NCBI RefSeq assembly: GCF_044762745.1
Contig: NZ_JBIWEX010000002.1
Span: 62,001 to 126,000 of the forward strand
From: Psychrobacillus sp044762745
GTDB taxonomy: Bacteria > Bacillota > Bacilli > Bacillales_A > Planococcaceae
DNA: 64,000 bases
Direction of reading: 5' to 3'
Below are positions 1-8,287 of the stretch, piece after piece. Below the pieces are notes generated by a model, which did no database searches, was not told where the DNA came from, and saw only the letters and a list, made by a program, of their open reading frames with translations. Position 1 is the first letter of the stretch; every line of letters starts with the position of its first letter. The translations under genes were made by a program, and so were the position numbers.

Positions 1-121
1 CCATGTACCTCCATATCCGCTTCAGCGTACCTTTTCTATCCTTTGCTTTTTCCACTGGCCCACTAAACCCTCTTGGTCCACGTGCTCGCCCAATCGCATT
101 TGAAGTAGAAGCTTTATTCAT
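1..121 (-). CDS. ABC exporter half-transporter, N-terminus only (runs off left edge)
   Basis: Only the first 40 codons are in the window. The ATG at 121 overlaps the stop codon of the upstream exporter gene by 8 nt (ATGAATAA), so the two genes are translationally coupled. What is visible is a basic, glycine-rich cytoplasmic tail (MNKASTSNAIGRARGPRG) leading into a KRIWRYM-like run of the kind that precedes a first membrane helix. In heterodimeric ABC exporters of Bacillales (BmrC/BmrD type) the second half-transporter sits exactly here. I infer that this is the partner subunit carrying the intact ATPase residues. The catalytic domain is not visible, so this rests on gene order. Confidence 0.75.
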   Translation of the reverse strand, partial: MNKASTSNAIGRARGPRGFSGPVEKAKDRKGTLKRIWRYM

Positions 122-1856
122 AAGAATAGACCTCCCTTCCAGTTTGCGTTTCATAAATTCCACGGTATACACTGCTTCTCTCTAGTAGTTCTGTGTGTGC
201 ACCGCTTGCTTCAATCATTCCATCTTCTATAACGAGAATTTGATCTGCATCGATTATGGAGGAAATCTTCGCTGAAATAATGAATACCGTTGTGTTTGCA
301 TGATTTTGTTGTAATGCTTGTTGAACAGAAGCTTCCGACAAAGCATCGATCGCAGAGGTGGAATCATCTAGTATTAAAACTTTCGGCTGGCGGATAAACG
401 CACGAGCCATCGATAGACGTTGTTTTTGTCCACCAGAGAGATTCTTTGCTCCTTGCATCAGTTCATAAGCAAATTTATGTTCTAGCTTATCGATAAACTC
501 CATCGCAGCTGCTGACTTAGCTGCTCCTTCCATTTCCAAAAGACTCGCTTCTTCTTTTCCATAGCGTAAATTCTCTTCAATTGCGCCTGAAAATAACGTA
601 GCTTTTTGTGGAACAAAACCAATCGTTTCTCTTAAACGCTCAAGTGGATATTCCTTTACATTCACTCCGTCGATTAAAATAGATCCCGAATCTGGGTCAT
701 ACAGCCTTGGAATAAGCTTGACGAGCGTTGACTTTCCGCTACCAGTAGAGCCGATAATCCCAATCGTCTCTCCTGCTTTTGCTCGAAATGATATATTTTT
801 CAAGACGTATTCTCCATTTTTACTATAGCTAAAATAGACATCTCTAAACTCCACTTCCCCTTTTGCTAGTGGAAGCAAAGCAGGCGTTTTGGTTTCCTGA
901 ATATCGATTTCCGTATCCAGTACTTGCCCAATTCGATTAGCAGAAGTAAAAGACCGAGTAATTTGCATTAACACATGACTACTCGTCATCAGTCCATTCA
1001 TAATAATATTTAAGTAATTGATAAAAGCTAATATAACGCCAACTTGTAGCGTCCCTTCGTTCACTTTTATGGCACCCATCCACATACCTGCGACGACCCC
1101 TAAATTCACTACAAATAGCATAATCGGCATCAGTGTTAGAATGACTTGTTCAGCAGACATATTCCGTTTTGTTAATGTATCATTTACGTTTTGGAAGGCT
1201 TTAATCTCATAATCTTGACGATCGAATGCTTTAATCACTCGTATACCCGCAAACGTTTCTTGTAGCTTTGTATTCACTTGATCCATCGCTTTTTGGACTT
1301 TTGCAAATAGTTGTCCCGATTTAGTCGAAAAATAATAAATACAAATCATTAAAATCGGTATCGCTATCAATAGTACCGGGAACAACTCGCGCGCAGTAAA
1401 CCAAACAATTGCTACTGATCCAATAAATAATAGCGGCCCACGTACAAAAACACGCAACGTCATCATTAATGCTTGCTGAACCGCTGTTATATCATTCGTT
1501 ACAATCGTGATTAGTTTTCCAACTCCAAATGCATCCGTATTTTTACTAGAAAACTGCTCCGTTTTTTTGAAAACATCTCGGCGTACGTCAGCAGCAAAAT
1601 TGACTGCCGCTTTCGTACTATAAATCGTACAACCAGCCCCGCCAATTAAGCCGATCAAGGCGGTTAAAAGCATTAGCAATCCTAACCAAATCACATAAGC
1701 ATTATCATTATTTGCAATTCCTACATCAATAATATGCTGCATAATGGTCGGCTGTAGTAAATCCATTGCAACTTCTACACACATTAATAGCGGGCCTAAA
1801 ATCGCAAACAGTGTGTATGGCTTTACATATGGAAGTAGTTTCCATAGGGATTTCAT
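114..1856 (-). CDS. ABC exporter half-transporter with a degenerate ATPase site
   Basis: 580 aa, normal length for a membrane-plus-ATPase half-transporter. Residues 1-300 form a six-helix exporter membrane domain; the rest is the nucleotide-binding domain. Visible are Walker A GSTGSGKST (about 369-377), the signature LSGGQKQR (473-480) and Walker B LILDD (494-498). Two residues depart from the active consensus: the catalytic Glu after Walker B is Asp, and the switch-loop His is lost (ISAKIS at 527-532). This is the pattern of the degenerate subunit of heterodimeric multidrug exporters such as B. subtilis BmrC. The partner gene follows with an 8-nt overlap and a PadR regulator precedes it by 14 nt. 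The substrate is unknown; drugs or peptides are likely. Confidence 0.9.
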   Translation of the reverse strand: MKSLWKLLPYVKPYTLFAILGPLLMCVEVAMDLLQPTIMQHIIDVGIANNDNAYVIWLGLLMLLTALIGLIGGAGCTIYSTKAAVNFAADVRRDVFKKTEQFSSKNTDAFGVGKLITIVTNDITAVQQALMMTLRVFVRGPLLFIGSVAIVWFTARELFPVLLIAIPILMICIYYFSTKSGQLFAKVQKAMDQVNTKLQETFAGIRVIKAFDRQDYEIKAFQNVNDTLTKRNMSAEQVILTLMPIMLFVVNLGVVAGMWMGAIKVNEGTLQVGVILAFINYLNIIMNGLMTSSHVLMQITRSFTSANRIGQVLDTEIDIQETKTPALLPLAKGEVEFRDVYFSYSKNGEYVLKNISFRAKAGETIGIIGSTGSGKSTLVKLIPRLYDPDSGSILIDGVNVKEYPLERLRETIGFVPQKATLFSGAIEENLRYGKEEASLLEMEGAAKSAAAMEFIDKLEHKFAYELMQGAKNLSGGQKQRLSMARAFIRQPKVLILDDSTSAIDALSEASVQQALQQNHANTTVFIISAKISSIIDADQILVIEDGMIEASGAHTELLERSSVYRGIYETQTGREVYSYE

Positions 1857-1870
1857 AGCATTTCCCCTCT

Positions 1871-2332
1871 CTATCTATTTTCTTTTTGTAAACGTTCGGT
1901 TATTTCTTTCACGAAATCTATTAATTTGGTCGTTTTTTCTGGACTTTTACGTGATTGTTTAATCGCTTTATGTATTTCCGCTTCCCATAATTCCATTGCT
2001 GACTTTAGCTCTGTTGCTTCATCTGAGTTTTGCCAAACCCAACGTGCCTTCCACTCGTCCCAAAAGTCTCCATCTCTTCGACTTGCGGATTCCTCTAGTC
2101 GCGTATTCCCTTTTTCTTTTATCTCATAAGTCTTTTTGTCCGATGTAGAATCTAGACCTATCATCTCCTGCTCCATTAACTCTTGGAGCGCTGGATATAC
2201 CGTGCCAGCACTTGCTGAATAAAGCCCACCAGAGCGATTTTCTAACTCTTTCATCATTTGATAACCATGCATCGGGCCTTCCTTCAGCAAATGCAAAATA
2301 GCTATTTGTATAAATCCTCTCCGTCTTTTCAT
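1871..2332 (-). CDS. PadR family transcriptional repressor of the adjacent ABC exporter
   Basis: 153 aa from the ATG at 2332, which has a strong AAAAGGAGG ribosome site just upstream. The frame stays open to 2437, but that extension covers the promoter and is not translated. The N-terminal winged helix has PadR hallmarks: a GPMHGYQMM segment, then the SAGTVYPALQELM recognition helix and the wing. The C-terminal helical part (DFWDEWKARWVW and after) is longer than in minimal PadR proteins and serves dimerisation. PadR proteins usually repress a neighbouring exporter and release DNA on drug binding. The 14-nt gap to the exporter gene and the palindrome in its own promoter support autoregulated control of the whole operon. 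Confidence 0.9.
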   Translation of the reverse strand: MKRRRGFIQIAILHLLKEGPMHGYQMMKELENRSGGLYSASAGTVYPALQELMEQEMIGLDSTSDKKTYEIKEKGNTRLEESASRRDGDFWDEWKARWVWQNSDEATELKSAMELWEAEIHKAIKQSRKSPEKTTKLIDFVKEITERLQKENR

Positions 2333-2360
2333 TTGAATCCTCCTTTTAACTATATCGATT

Positions 2361-2389
2361 ATTTTAATCGATATATCGATTAAAAACAA
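2361..2389 (-). promoter_or_regulatory. sigma-A promoter with embedded palindromic PadR operator
   Basis: On the minus strand TTGTTT (2389-2384) and TAAAAT (2366-2361) are separated by exactly 17 nt. A perfect 24-bp palindrome (2362-2385), built of two ATCGAT cores inside TTTTAATCGAT arms, fills the spacer. A third ATCGAT lies at 2354-2359. A repressor bound here would block polymerase directly. Assigning it to the PadR protein is inference from position. Confidence 0.75.
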
Positions 2390-2410
2390 TAGATAAGAAA
2401 TTGGGCAAAA

Positions 2411-2460
2411 ACAAAAACAGGCTACCCAACAAGTCAAATTGCAACTTATCGGGTAGCCTT
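2411..2460 (-). terminator. intrinsic terminator after the Rieske oxidoreductase gene
   Basis: The minus strand shows AGGCTACCC and GGGTAGCCT arms with a loop of about 23 nt, then a T-rich tract. It starts 3 nt beyond the stop codon at 2463 and separates this gene from the padR promoter. Confidence 0.8.
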
Positions 2461-2462
2461 AC

Positions 2463-3998
2463 TCAGTCTCCAATATCTATTTTTTCAAGTGGCTCATACG
2501 CTGGTCCTTCAATTACTTCCCCAGTATATTTATATCTAGATCCGTGACAAGGACAATCCCATGAGCTCTCTGCATCGTTGAATACAACGTCACACCCTAG
2601 ATGCGTGCATACTGGTTTGACTAAATGGATGATGCCGTAATCGTCTTTATAAGCGCCTACTTTTTGGCCATCTAGTTTGATAATATCTCCAGAGCCCGCT
2701 TTTAAGTCTTGAAATACTACGTCTATTTTTTCTGTTTTTCCTTTGACGAGCTCTTTTGCGACGTTTGCGTTTATTTTGGCAAAAGTTGTAATGTCTTCTT
2801 TTTTCATTTTTGAACGGGTTGGGGAGTAAAGTTCCGCAAAGCGATTTTCTTTTTCGAGCACATTATCGACCATAATTTTTGCAGCGACGGTACTATTAGT
2901 CATTCCCCATTTGGCATATCCTGTTGCAACGAGCACATCCTGAAGTCTCGATGTCATTGGTCCAACGTACGGAAGCCCGTCTAGTGTGACTAAATCTTGT
3001 GCAGACCAGCGATAGGCGTACTGCTTTGCTTTGAACTGCTCCCTTCCAAATGCAGCTAAAGCTTCATAATTGATAGTCGTATCTCCTTGAAACCTTCCCG
3101 TAATATGCCCTTCCCCGCCTAGCAACAAATATCTTCGCCCATCAGACCCTAATGCTATTCGTATCGACCTTGTAGGTTTTTCTACATTAATATAGATTCC
3201 TTTTGGATAGTTTGCTTCCGCGAGTGTTGCGAGTGCATACGACCGCTCGGAGTACATTCGGGTAAAATAAAGTCCGTCTTCATCATTGAAAGGAAAATGA
3301 CTGCAAACTAATATTTTTTTCGCACGTATTTCATTGCCATCTAACATTTCTACTCGGTTGCTACCATGGATAGACTTTGCACGGGATTGTTCGAAAAATT
3401 GAACCCCATTTTCGACTGCTTTCTCCACTAATGCGAGTGCATATTTCAATGGATGGAATTGTCCTTGATTTTCAAGCTTGAGAGCTTCTTTCACTGTAAA
3501 TGGAAGGCCCGTTTCTTGTGTTAAAGTCCCCCCTTCTATTCCGATCTTATGGTAAGCATCTAGTTCTTTTTTTAATATTTCCACTCCATCATCTGTATCG
3601 GCATATAAAAAGGCATCGACATTTTCAAAATCACATTTGATGCCTAATTGCTTAATCGTTAGTTCGATATAGTCTTTCGCCTCCATATTTGCTTTGTAAT
3701 ACAATTCCGCTTGTTCTTCTCCGAAAGTAGTAATGAGCTGTTGATAAATAGGGCCGTGTTGTGCCGTCACTTTTGCTGTTGTGAAGCCGGTAGTCCCTTT
3801 TAATATATTACTTCCTTCTACAACGACTACTTTTCGACCGCTTTGACTAAGTAAATAAGCTGCCGTAATTCCGGTGAGGCCCGCCCCAATAATTGCAACG
3901 TCTACTTCTATATCTTCACTTAGTTTTGGGAAAAGCGGAAATTCTTTATGCGCCCTCCAATAAGATTGCGATTCACTCGGTAATATTTTCTGCGTCAT
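2463..3998 (-). CDS. yhfW: FAD-dependent oxidoreductase with C-terminal Rieske domain (YhfW-like)
   Basis: 511 aa, the usual length of the YhfW family. The N-terminus has a dinucleotide fold (GAGLTGITAAYLL, about residues 37-49) of the DAO/glycine-oxidase type. The last 100 residues form a Rieske [2Fe-2S] domain with the ligand pattern CTHLGC followed by CPCHGSRY. It is a soluble flavoprotein with an internal iron-sulfur centre; substrate and electron partner are unknown. The ATG at 3998 follows a clear AGGAGGGA site. It is a single-gene unit with its own terminator, divergent from the small membrane gene at 4096. Confidence 0.85.
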   Translation of the reverse strand: MTQKILPSESQSYWRAHKEFPLFPKLSEDIEVDVAIIGAGLTGITAAYLLSQSGRKVVVVEGSNILKGTTGFTTAKVTAQHGPIYQQLITTFGEEQAELYYKANMEAKDYIELTIKQLGIKCDFENVDAFLYADTDDGVEILKKELDAYHKIGIEGGTLTQETGLPFTVKEALKLENQGQFHPLKYALALVEKAVENGVQFFEQSRAKSIHGSNRVEMLDGNEIRAKKILVCSHFPFNDEDGLYFTRMYSERSYALATLAEANYPKGIYINVEKPTRSIRIALGSDGRRYLLLGGEGHITGRFQGDTTINYEALAAFGREQFKAKQYAYRWSAQDLVTLDGLPYVGPMTSRLQDVLVATGYAKWGMTNSTVAAKIMVDNVLEKENRFAELYSPTRSKMKKEDITTFAKINANVAKELVKGKTEKIDVVFQDLKAGSGDIIKLDGQKVGAYKDDYGIIHLVKPVCTHLGCDVVFNDAESSWDCPCHGSRYKYTGEVIEGPAYEPLEKIDIGD

Positions 3999-4095
3999 GT
4001 ATGATTCCCTCCTGTTTCTTTTATTCTCTATCTATCGGTGAAACTTTATTCAAGTTGGGTCGTATATAATTGAAAAGAAATAGAGGAGGAGCACC

Positions 4096-4452
4096 GTGGA
4101 TATGTTTGACGTCATAAGTGTAGTAGGTCCTATTTTTATTGCTGTTGTTTTTATTGTTGTTATTAGCGGATTCATATTAATAATTGTTAGTAGTATTAAA
4201 CAACGTAATAAAAATAATAACTCTCCGAAACTTTCAGTACCCGTTCAAGTGGTAACGAAACGTTCCGATACTTGGGGAGGTTCAGGTGATAGTTCAGCTT
4301 CCACTTCTTACTACGTAACATTTCAAGTAGAAAGTGGAGACCGGATAGAGCTCAAACTAAGTGGCAAAGAATATGGCATGATAGCAGAAGATGATCTTGG
4401 CATACTAACTTTCCAAGGTACTAGATTCCTAAGTTTTGAAAGAAAACACTAA
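4096..4452 (+). CDS. DUF2500-like small membrane-anchored protein
   Basis: 118 aa. The GTG at 4096 sits 6 nt after a GAGGAGG site; an in-frame ATG at 4102 is the alternative start. One hydrophobic helix (about residues 10-33) anchors the protein, followed by a basic stretch. The remainder matches the DUF2500 pattern: a VVTKRSDTWGG segment, a serine-rich STSYYVTFQVESGDR strand, then GKEYGMIAEDDLGILTFQGTRFLSF. The family forms a small beta-rich domain of unknown role, probably facing outward. It is a single-gene unit ended by the hairpin at 4452. No function can be assigned from context. Confidence 0.8.
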   Translation: MDMFDVISVVGPIFIAVVFIVVISGFILIIVSSIKQRNKNNNSPKLSVPVQVVTKRSDTWGGSGDSSASTSYYVTFQVESGDRIELKLSGKEYGMIAEDDLGILTFQGTRFLSFERKH

Positions 4453-4487
4453 AAAACCTCTTCCAAATTTTGAGAAGAGGTTTTTCT
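4452..4487 (+). terminator. intrinsic terminator
   Basis: AACCTCTTC and GAAGAGGTT arms with a short loop, preceded by an A-run and followed by a T-run. It starts at the stop codon of the DUF2500-like gene. Confidence 0.85.
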
Positions 4488-4525
4488 TCATTGTGTCCGG
4501 ATAACCGTATACACAATCTGAAGCA

Positions 4526-5179
4526 TTATTGTGCAGGAGAAATGCCTTCTTCTTCCGCTACTTTGTTCAAAGCACCAACAAATGTTTCTAGTGGCTGTGC
4601 ACCTGAAATGGCATACTTATCATTTAGCACAAAAAATGGTACTCCGCGAACACCAATTTGACCAGCACGAGCAATATCTAATCGAACCTCTGTCAAATAA
4701 GCATCTGAATTTAACACTTTCTCTGCTTCTTCTCTTGATAGACCAAGTGTGTCAATTAAATCTAACAGGACATCATGCTTGCCAATTTCTTTTGCTTCAA
4801 TGAAGTAAGAGTGTAGTAATAGTTCATTTGCTTCTTTTGCTTTCCCTTGCTCAGATGCCCATTTTACTAAACGATGAGCATCTAGCGTATTAGCTGGTTT
4901 CATGGCATCAAAATTATAATCCAATCCAACCGTTTTCGCTTGCTCTACTACACCAGCTGTCATTTGCTTTGCAGCTTCTACAGTGGAGCCGTATTTTTCA
5001 GCAAGCAATTCGTACATCGATTTATCTGATGTTTTTGGTGAATTTGGATCTAATTCAAAGCTTTTGAATTCTATTTCTGCTTGGTTATCAAAACCTGCTT
5101 GTTGTAACGCTTCTTCTAATCTTCTTTTTCCGATATAACAAAACGGACATACAAAGTCGGACCATACTTCAATTTTCAT
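4526..5179 (-). CDS. DsbA-family oxidoreductase, FrnE-like
   Basis: 217 aa from the ATG at 5179, which follows a GAGGTGAT ribosome site. The open frame extends to 5326, but that extension overlaps the terminator of the neighbouring gene and is unlikely to be translated. The thioredoxin-fold active site CPFC lies near the N-terminus (WSDFVCPFCYIG), and the cis-Pro loop is seen as RGVPFFVLN. The helical insertion and C-terminal GAQPLETF segment match FrnE-like DsbA proteins. There is no signal peptide, so it acts in the cytoplasm, probably in thiol-disulfide or isomerase-type chemistry. FrnE homologues are tied to oxidative stress tolerance. Confidence 0.88.
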   Translation of the reverse strand: MKIEVWSDFVCPFCYIGKRRLEEALQQAGFDNQAEIEFKSFELDPNSPKTSDKSMYELLAEKYGSTVEAAKQMTAGVVEQAKTVGLDYNFDAMKPANTLDAHRLVKWASEQGKAKEANELLLHSYFIEAKEIGKHDVLLDLIDTLGLSREEAEKVLNSDAYLTEVRLDIARAGQIGVRGVPFFVLNDKYAISGAQPLETFVGALNKVAEEEGISPAQ

Positions 5180-5286
5180 CTTTATCACCTCATGTTTATT
5201 GTAAGGTGTACTTGTTTTGATTTCAAAATAACTGCCTGTAAAATGTTCAGCGGTCGTTATGTCTTGCTCGGCCATTTTACACAGAA

Positions 5287-5324
5287 ATAAAAAAGACTTC
5301 CAGACCAAAAAAGCCAGGAAGTCC
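5287..5324 (-). terminator. intrinsic terminator of ppaC
   Basis: On the minus strand GGACTTCC and GGAAGTC arms flank a short loop and are followed by TTTTTTATTT. It begins just past the ppaC stop codon at 5331. Confidence 0.8.
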
Positions 5325-5330
5325 ATTTAA

Positions 5331-6260
5331 TTAGTTAGCTAATGCTTCAGTCAATGCTGGTACAACTTGCTTTTTACGAGAAACGACGCCTTTTAATAGA
5401 GCAGTGTTGTTTTCGAAGCTCACTCCGAAGGCTGCTTCTGCTTTTAAAGCTAATTTTCCAAGCGCTAATGCTACGGAGTCGTTATTTAATATATCTGTTA
5501 CAACGAAGAAGAATAAATCTAATTCTTGCTCTTCGATTTCACGATGAATTAGTTCTTCTAGTTCTGCTTGGCGACCCATTACGTCGTTTACATCTACTGC
5601 GTTTACTTGTGCGATAATTACTTTATTGTCGCCCATATTGAATTCTTTTGCGTCTAGTGATAGAAGATCTTCTAAGCTTTTATCACTTAAATCAGCTCCT
5701 GCTTTTAGCATAGCTAGTCCATACTCTTCTGCGTTTACGCCAGCAATTTTTTCTAGTTCACGTGCAGCAGCGATATCTTCTTCTGTGCATGTTGGTGATT
5801 TGAATAATAATGAATCCGAAACGATTGCAGATAGCATTAGCCCTGCAATATTTGCTGGGATTTCAACGTTTTTTTCTTTATAGATTTTATTTAAAATAGT
5901 TGCAGTACATCCTACTGGCTCTGCACGGTAGTATAAAGGCTCAGCCGTTTCGAAGTTTGCAATACGGTGATGATCGATTACTTCTGTTACTTGTACTTCC
6001 TCGATGCCATCTGCACTTTGTTGTTTTTCGTTGTGATCCACCAAAATTACTTTTTTCGCTTCAGTTGCAACATTTTCGATTAATCGTGGTGCTTCGAATC
6101 CGAATTTTTCTAAAGCATATTTTGTTTCGTTGTTTACTTCACCTAAACGAACTGCTTCGGCTTGTACTCCGATTGCATTTTTTAAATGTGCGTATACAAT
6201 CGCTGAAGTGATTGTGTCTGTATCCGGGTTTTTATGTCCAAAAACTAATACTTTTTCCAT
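5331..6260 (-). CDS. ppaC: manganese-dependent inorganic pyrophosphatase
   Basis: 309 aa, full length for a family II pyrophosphatase. It hydrolyses pyrophosphate to phosphate in the cytoplasm and so drives biosynthetic reactions. DHH-superfamily motifs are all present: GHKNPDTDT (residues 8-16), VDHNE, VIDHHRI and, near the C-terminus, the pyrophosphate-binding SRKKQ (about 294-298). The two-domain layout (DHH then DHHA2) is intact and there are no CBS inserts, so this is the unregulated form. The start codon follows a GGAGGATT site. Single-gene unit. Confidence 0.97.
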   Translation of the reverse strand: MEKVLVFGHKNPDTDTITSAIVYAHLKNAIGVQAEAVRLGEVNNETKYALEKFGFEAPRLIENVATEAKKVILVDHNEKQQSADGIEEVQVTEVIDHHRIANFETAEPLYYRAEPVGCTATILNKIYKEKNVEIPANIAGLMLSAIVSDSLLFKSPTCTEEDIAAARELEKIAGVNAEEYGLAMLKAGADLSDKSLEDLLSLDAKEFNMGDNKVIIAQVNAVDVNDVMGRQAELEELIHREIEEQELDLFFFVVTDILNNDSVALALGKLALKAEAAFGVSFENNTALLKGVVSRKKQVVPALTEALAN

Positions 6261-6306
6261 TATAAAATCCTCCTAATCAAGTTAAACAATTTCCGAACTT
6301 ATTTTA

Positions 6307-6756
6307 TCATACATCCTGCTTGTCATTGAAAAGTAAATTTGCTAATTTGTGCTTTTGGTGCAAAAAATCTGCGAGCGTGTATTCATCCAATACCTTTAAA
6401 TAGGCAAATAAGGCCCGATTCAATGCACCTTTTAGTCCGCAAACGGGCGAAATAACGCATGTATTTGTTTTACAATCGAAGCACTCTACTAAATGAAAGT
6501 CATCTTCCGTATGTCGAACTACTTGTCCTATGTTAATGGCCTGAGGCTCCATTGCCAAACGAATGCCACCTCCTCGTCCACGAATTGTTTCAATATAGCC
6601 TAGTTTCCCTAACTCATGTGTTACTTTCATTAAATGGTTTTTAGAAATACTATATGCATCTGAAATAGCTTGAATTGTAGAGAGTTCGTTTTTATCTTTT
6701 GTTCCCAAGTATATTAACACTCGAAGTGAGAAATCTGTATACATAGTCAATCTCAT
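6307..6756 (-). CDS. nsrR: NsrR, nitric-oxide-sensing Rrf2-family repressor
   Basis: 149 aa. The N-terminal winged helix begins MRLTMYTDFSLRVLIYLG. Cluster cysteines fall at residues 92, 100 and 106 (ECFDCKTNTCVISPVC), the numbering known for B. subtilis NsrR, and the further ligand Asp8 is present. NsrR carries a [4Fe-4S] cluster that is nitrosylated by NO, which relieves repression. It is divergent from hmp, its classic target, and the shared 169-bp interval contains an NsrR-like operator. A TATAAT-like -10 for nsrR sits at 6787-6782 on the minus strand. Confidence 0.95.
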   Translation of the reverse strand: MRLTMYTDFSLRVLIYLGTKDKNELSTIQAISDAYSISKNHLMKVTHELGKLGYIETIRGRGGGIRLAMEPQAINIGQVVRHTEDDFHLVECFDCKTNTCVISPVCGLKGALNRALFAYLKVLDEYTLADFLHQKHKLANLLFNDKQDV

Positions 6757-6841
6757 ATTGCCACCGCCATTCTACCTTCTCATTATAACGATTTTGACAA
6801 ACCCGTGAAAGAAATGTGTCCGATTTATAAAAGCCGCCTTA

Positions 6842-6864
6842 AAGATGTATTTAAAATATTGCTT
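6842..6864 (+). promoter_or_regulatory. NsrR operator upstream of hmp
   Basis: The left half AAGATGTATTT (6842-6852) is an exact match to the published NsrR half-site AAGATGYATTT. The right half is a weaker inverted copy ending in TTGCTT. It lies 62 nt upstream of the hmp start, where it would cover the promoter. Binding by NsrR is inference from motif and gene pair. Confidence 0.75.
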
Positions 6865-6925
6865 TAAAGAATATTGAGGAGTATCGTAAAAAGTGTAAAC
6901 ACCAACAAAAAGGACGTGTAATAAT

Positions 6926-8101
6926 ATGTTATCTCAACAAACAATTGATATCGTCAAATCTACAGCTCCAGTTTTAGAAGTACATGGAGTAGCCATTACT
7001 ACTACTTTTTATAAAAATTTATTCGAAGCACATCCAGAATTACTTAATATATTTAACCATGCGAACCAAGTAAAAGGTCGTCAACAAACGGCTCTTGCAA
7101 ATACTGTATATGCAGCAGCCGTACACATCGACAACTTAGCAGCAATTATTCCAGTTGTGAAACAAATAGGACAAAAACACGTCAGCCTTGGCATTAAACC
7201 AGAGCATTATCCAATCGTCGGCGAGCACTTACTTGGTGCTATTAAAGAAGTACTAGGAGACGCTGCAACAGATGATATTATCAATGCGTGGGCTGAAGCA
7301 TATGGCGTAATTGCGAATGCGTTTATGAGCGTTGAAGAAGAAATGTATGTAGCAGCAGAATCAAAACTAGGTGGTTGGAGATTCTTTAAAGATTTCACTG
7401 TAGTTCATAAAGAAAAAGAAAGTGAAAATATCACATCATTTTATTTAAAATCAGCAGACGGAAAAGCAGTACCCGCATATGCATCAGGTCAATTTATTAC
7501 AATTCGAGTAATTGTTCCGGGGGAAAAATATTTACTAAACAGACAATATAGTTTATCTAAAGCTTTTGATTCCGAAACCTTCCGTATTTCGGTTAAAAAA
7601 GAAGATGAAAATAATCCAGAAGGAAAAGTATCCGTTCACCTCCACAATAACGTGAACGTTGGAGATACAGTAGAACTAAGTGCACCTGCTGGAGATTTCA
7701 TCTTAGATCCAGAAAAATGTTCACCTGTCACTTTCATAAGTGGTGGGGTTGGGATCACACCTATGATGAGTATGTTCGAAACAGTTGCTAAAAACCAACC
7801 ATCTCGAAAAGTTTCTTTCATCTATAGTACACGTAACGAAAGTTTACATCCATTCGATAAAGATATTCATTCATTAATGGAACCTATGGAAGATGCAAAA
7901 TACGTTTCGCTTTACTCCGAAACGGGAGATGGGTTCATTACTAAAGAGGTTTTAGCAGAGCATTCGATTCAAAATGGAGATGTATATGTTTGTGGACCAG
8001 TTGGATTTATGGAAGCAATGATTAATCATTTGCTTGAATTAGGATATGCAAAAGAGCAAATCACTACGAGTTCTTCGGGCCTGTTATGCAACTTGAACTA
8101 G
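6926..8101 (+). CDS. hmp: flavohemoprotein, nitric oxide dioxygenase
   Basis: 391 aa, close to the E. coli Hmp length. Residues 1-135 are the globin domain with proximal His85 (IGQKHVSLGI) and distal Tyr29. Then come the FAD-binding barrel (NRQYSLS) and the NAD-binding domain (GGVGITPMMS, VYVCGPVGFM). It converts NO plus oxygen to nitrate with NAD(P)H in the cytoplasm. All three domains are intact. Divergent transcription from nsrR and the NsrR-type operator indicate NO induction. A terminator follows 25 nt after the stop. Confidence 0.97.
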   Translation: MLSQQTIDIVKSTAPVLEVHGVAITTTFYKNLFEAHPELLNIFNHANQVKGRQQTALANTVYAAAVHIDNLAAIIPVVKQIGQKHVSLGIKPEHYPIVGEHLLGAIKEVLGDAATDDIINAWAEAYGVIANAFMSVEEEMYVAAESKLGGWRFFKDFTVVHKEKESENITSFYLKSADGKAVPAYASGQFITIRVIVPGEKYLLNRQYSLSKAFDSETFRISVKKEDENNPEGKVSVHLHNNVNVGDTVELSAPAGDFILDPEKCSPVTFISGGVGITPMMSMFETVAKNQPSRKVSFIYSTRNESLHPFDKDIHSLMEPMEDAKYVSLYSETGDGFITKEVLAEHSIQNGDVYVCGPVGFMEAMINHLLELGYAKEQITTSSSGLLCNLN

Positions 8102-8125
8102 CAAACGCTTAATATATAGAGGGTT

Positions 8126-8162
8126 TAAAAGTGTTACTTCTTCTGGAGTAACACTTTTTTGA
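8126..8162 (+). terminator. intrinsic terminator of hmp
   Basis: AAAAGTGTTACT and AGTAACACTTTT arms around an 8-nt loop, ending in a T-run. Confidence 0.88.
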
Positions 8163-8287
8163 TGTTGTCTGACCGCAGTCATTTTTTGACGTTTGAATAT
8201 GCTATAAGTAGTGTGCATAAACGGAAGGTAGTGCTATAATTAGCCTATAATTCTATATAAGAGTAGAAATGAGTGAAGTTATTAACT

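Noticed and set aside
2333..2437. N-terminal extension of the PadR frame (MTCWVACFCF start)
   Set aside because: It would be translated across the promoter and operator; the ATG at 2332 has a strong ribosome site.
5342..6211. Plus-strand Leu-rich frames opposite ppaC
   Set aside because: Shadow frames of a well-supported gene; composition is that of antisense codons.
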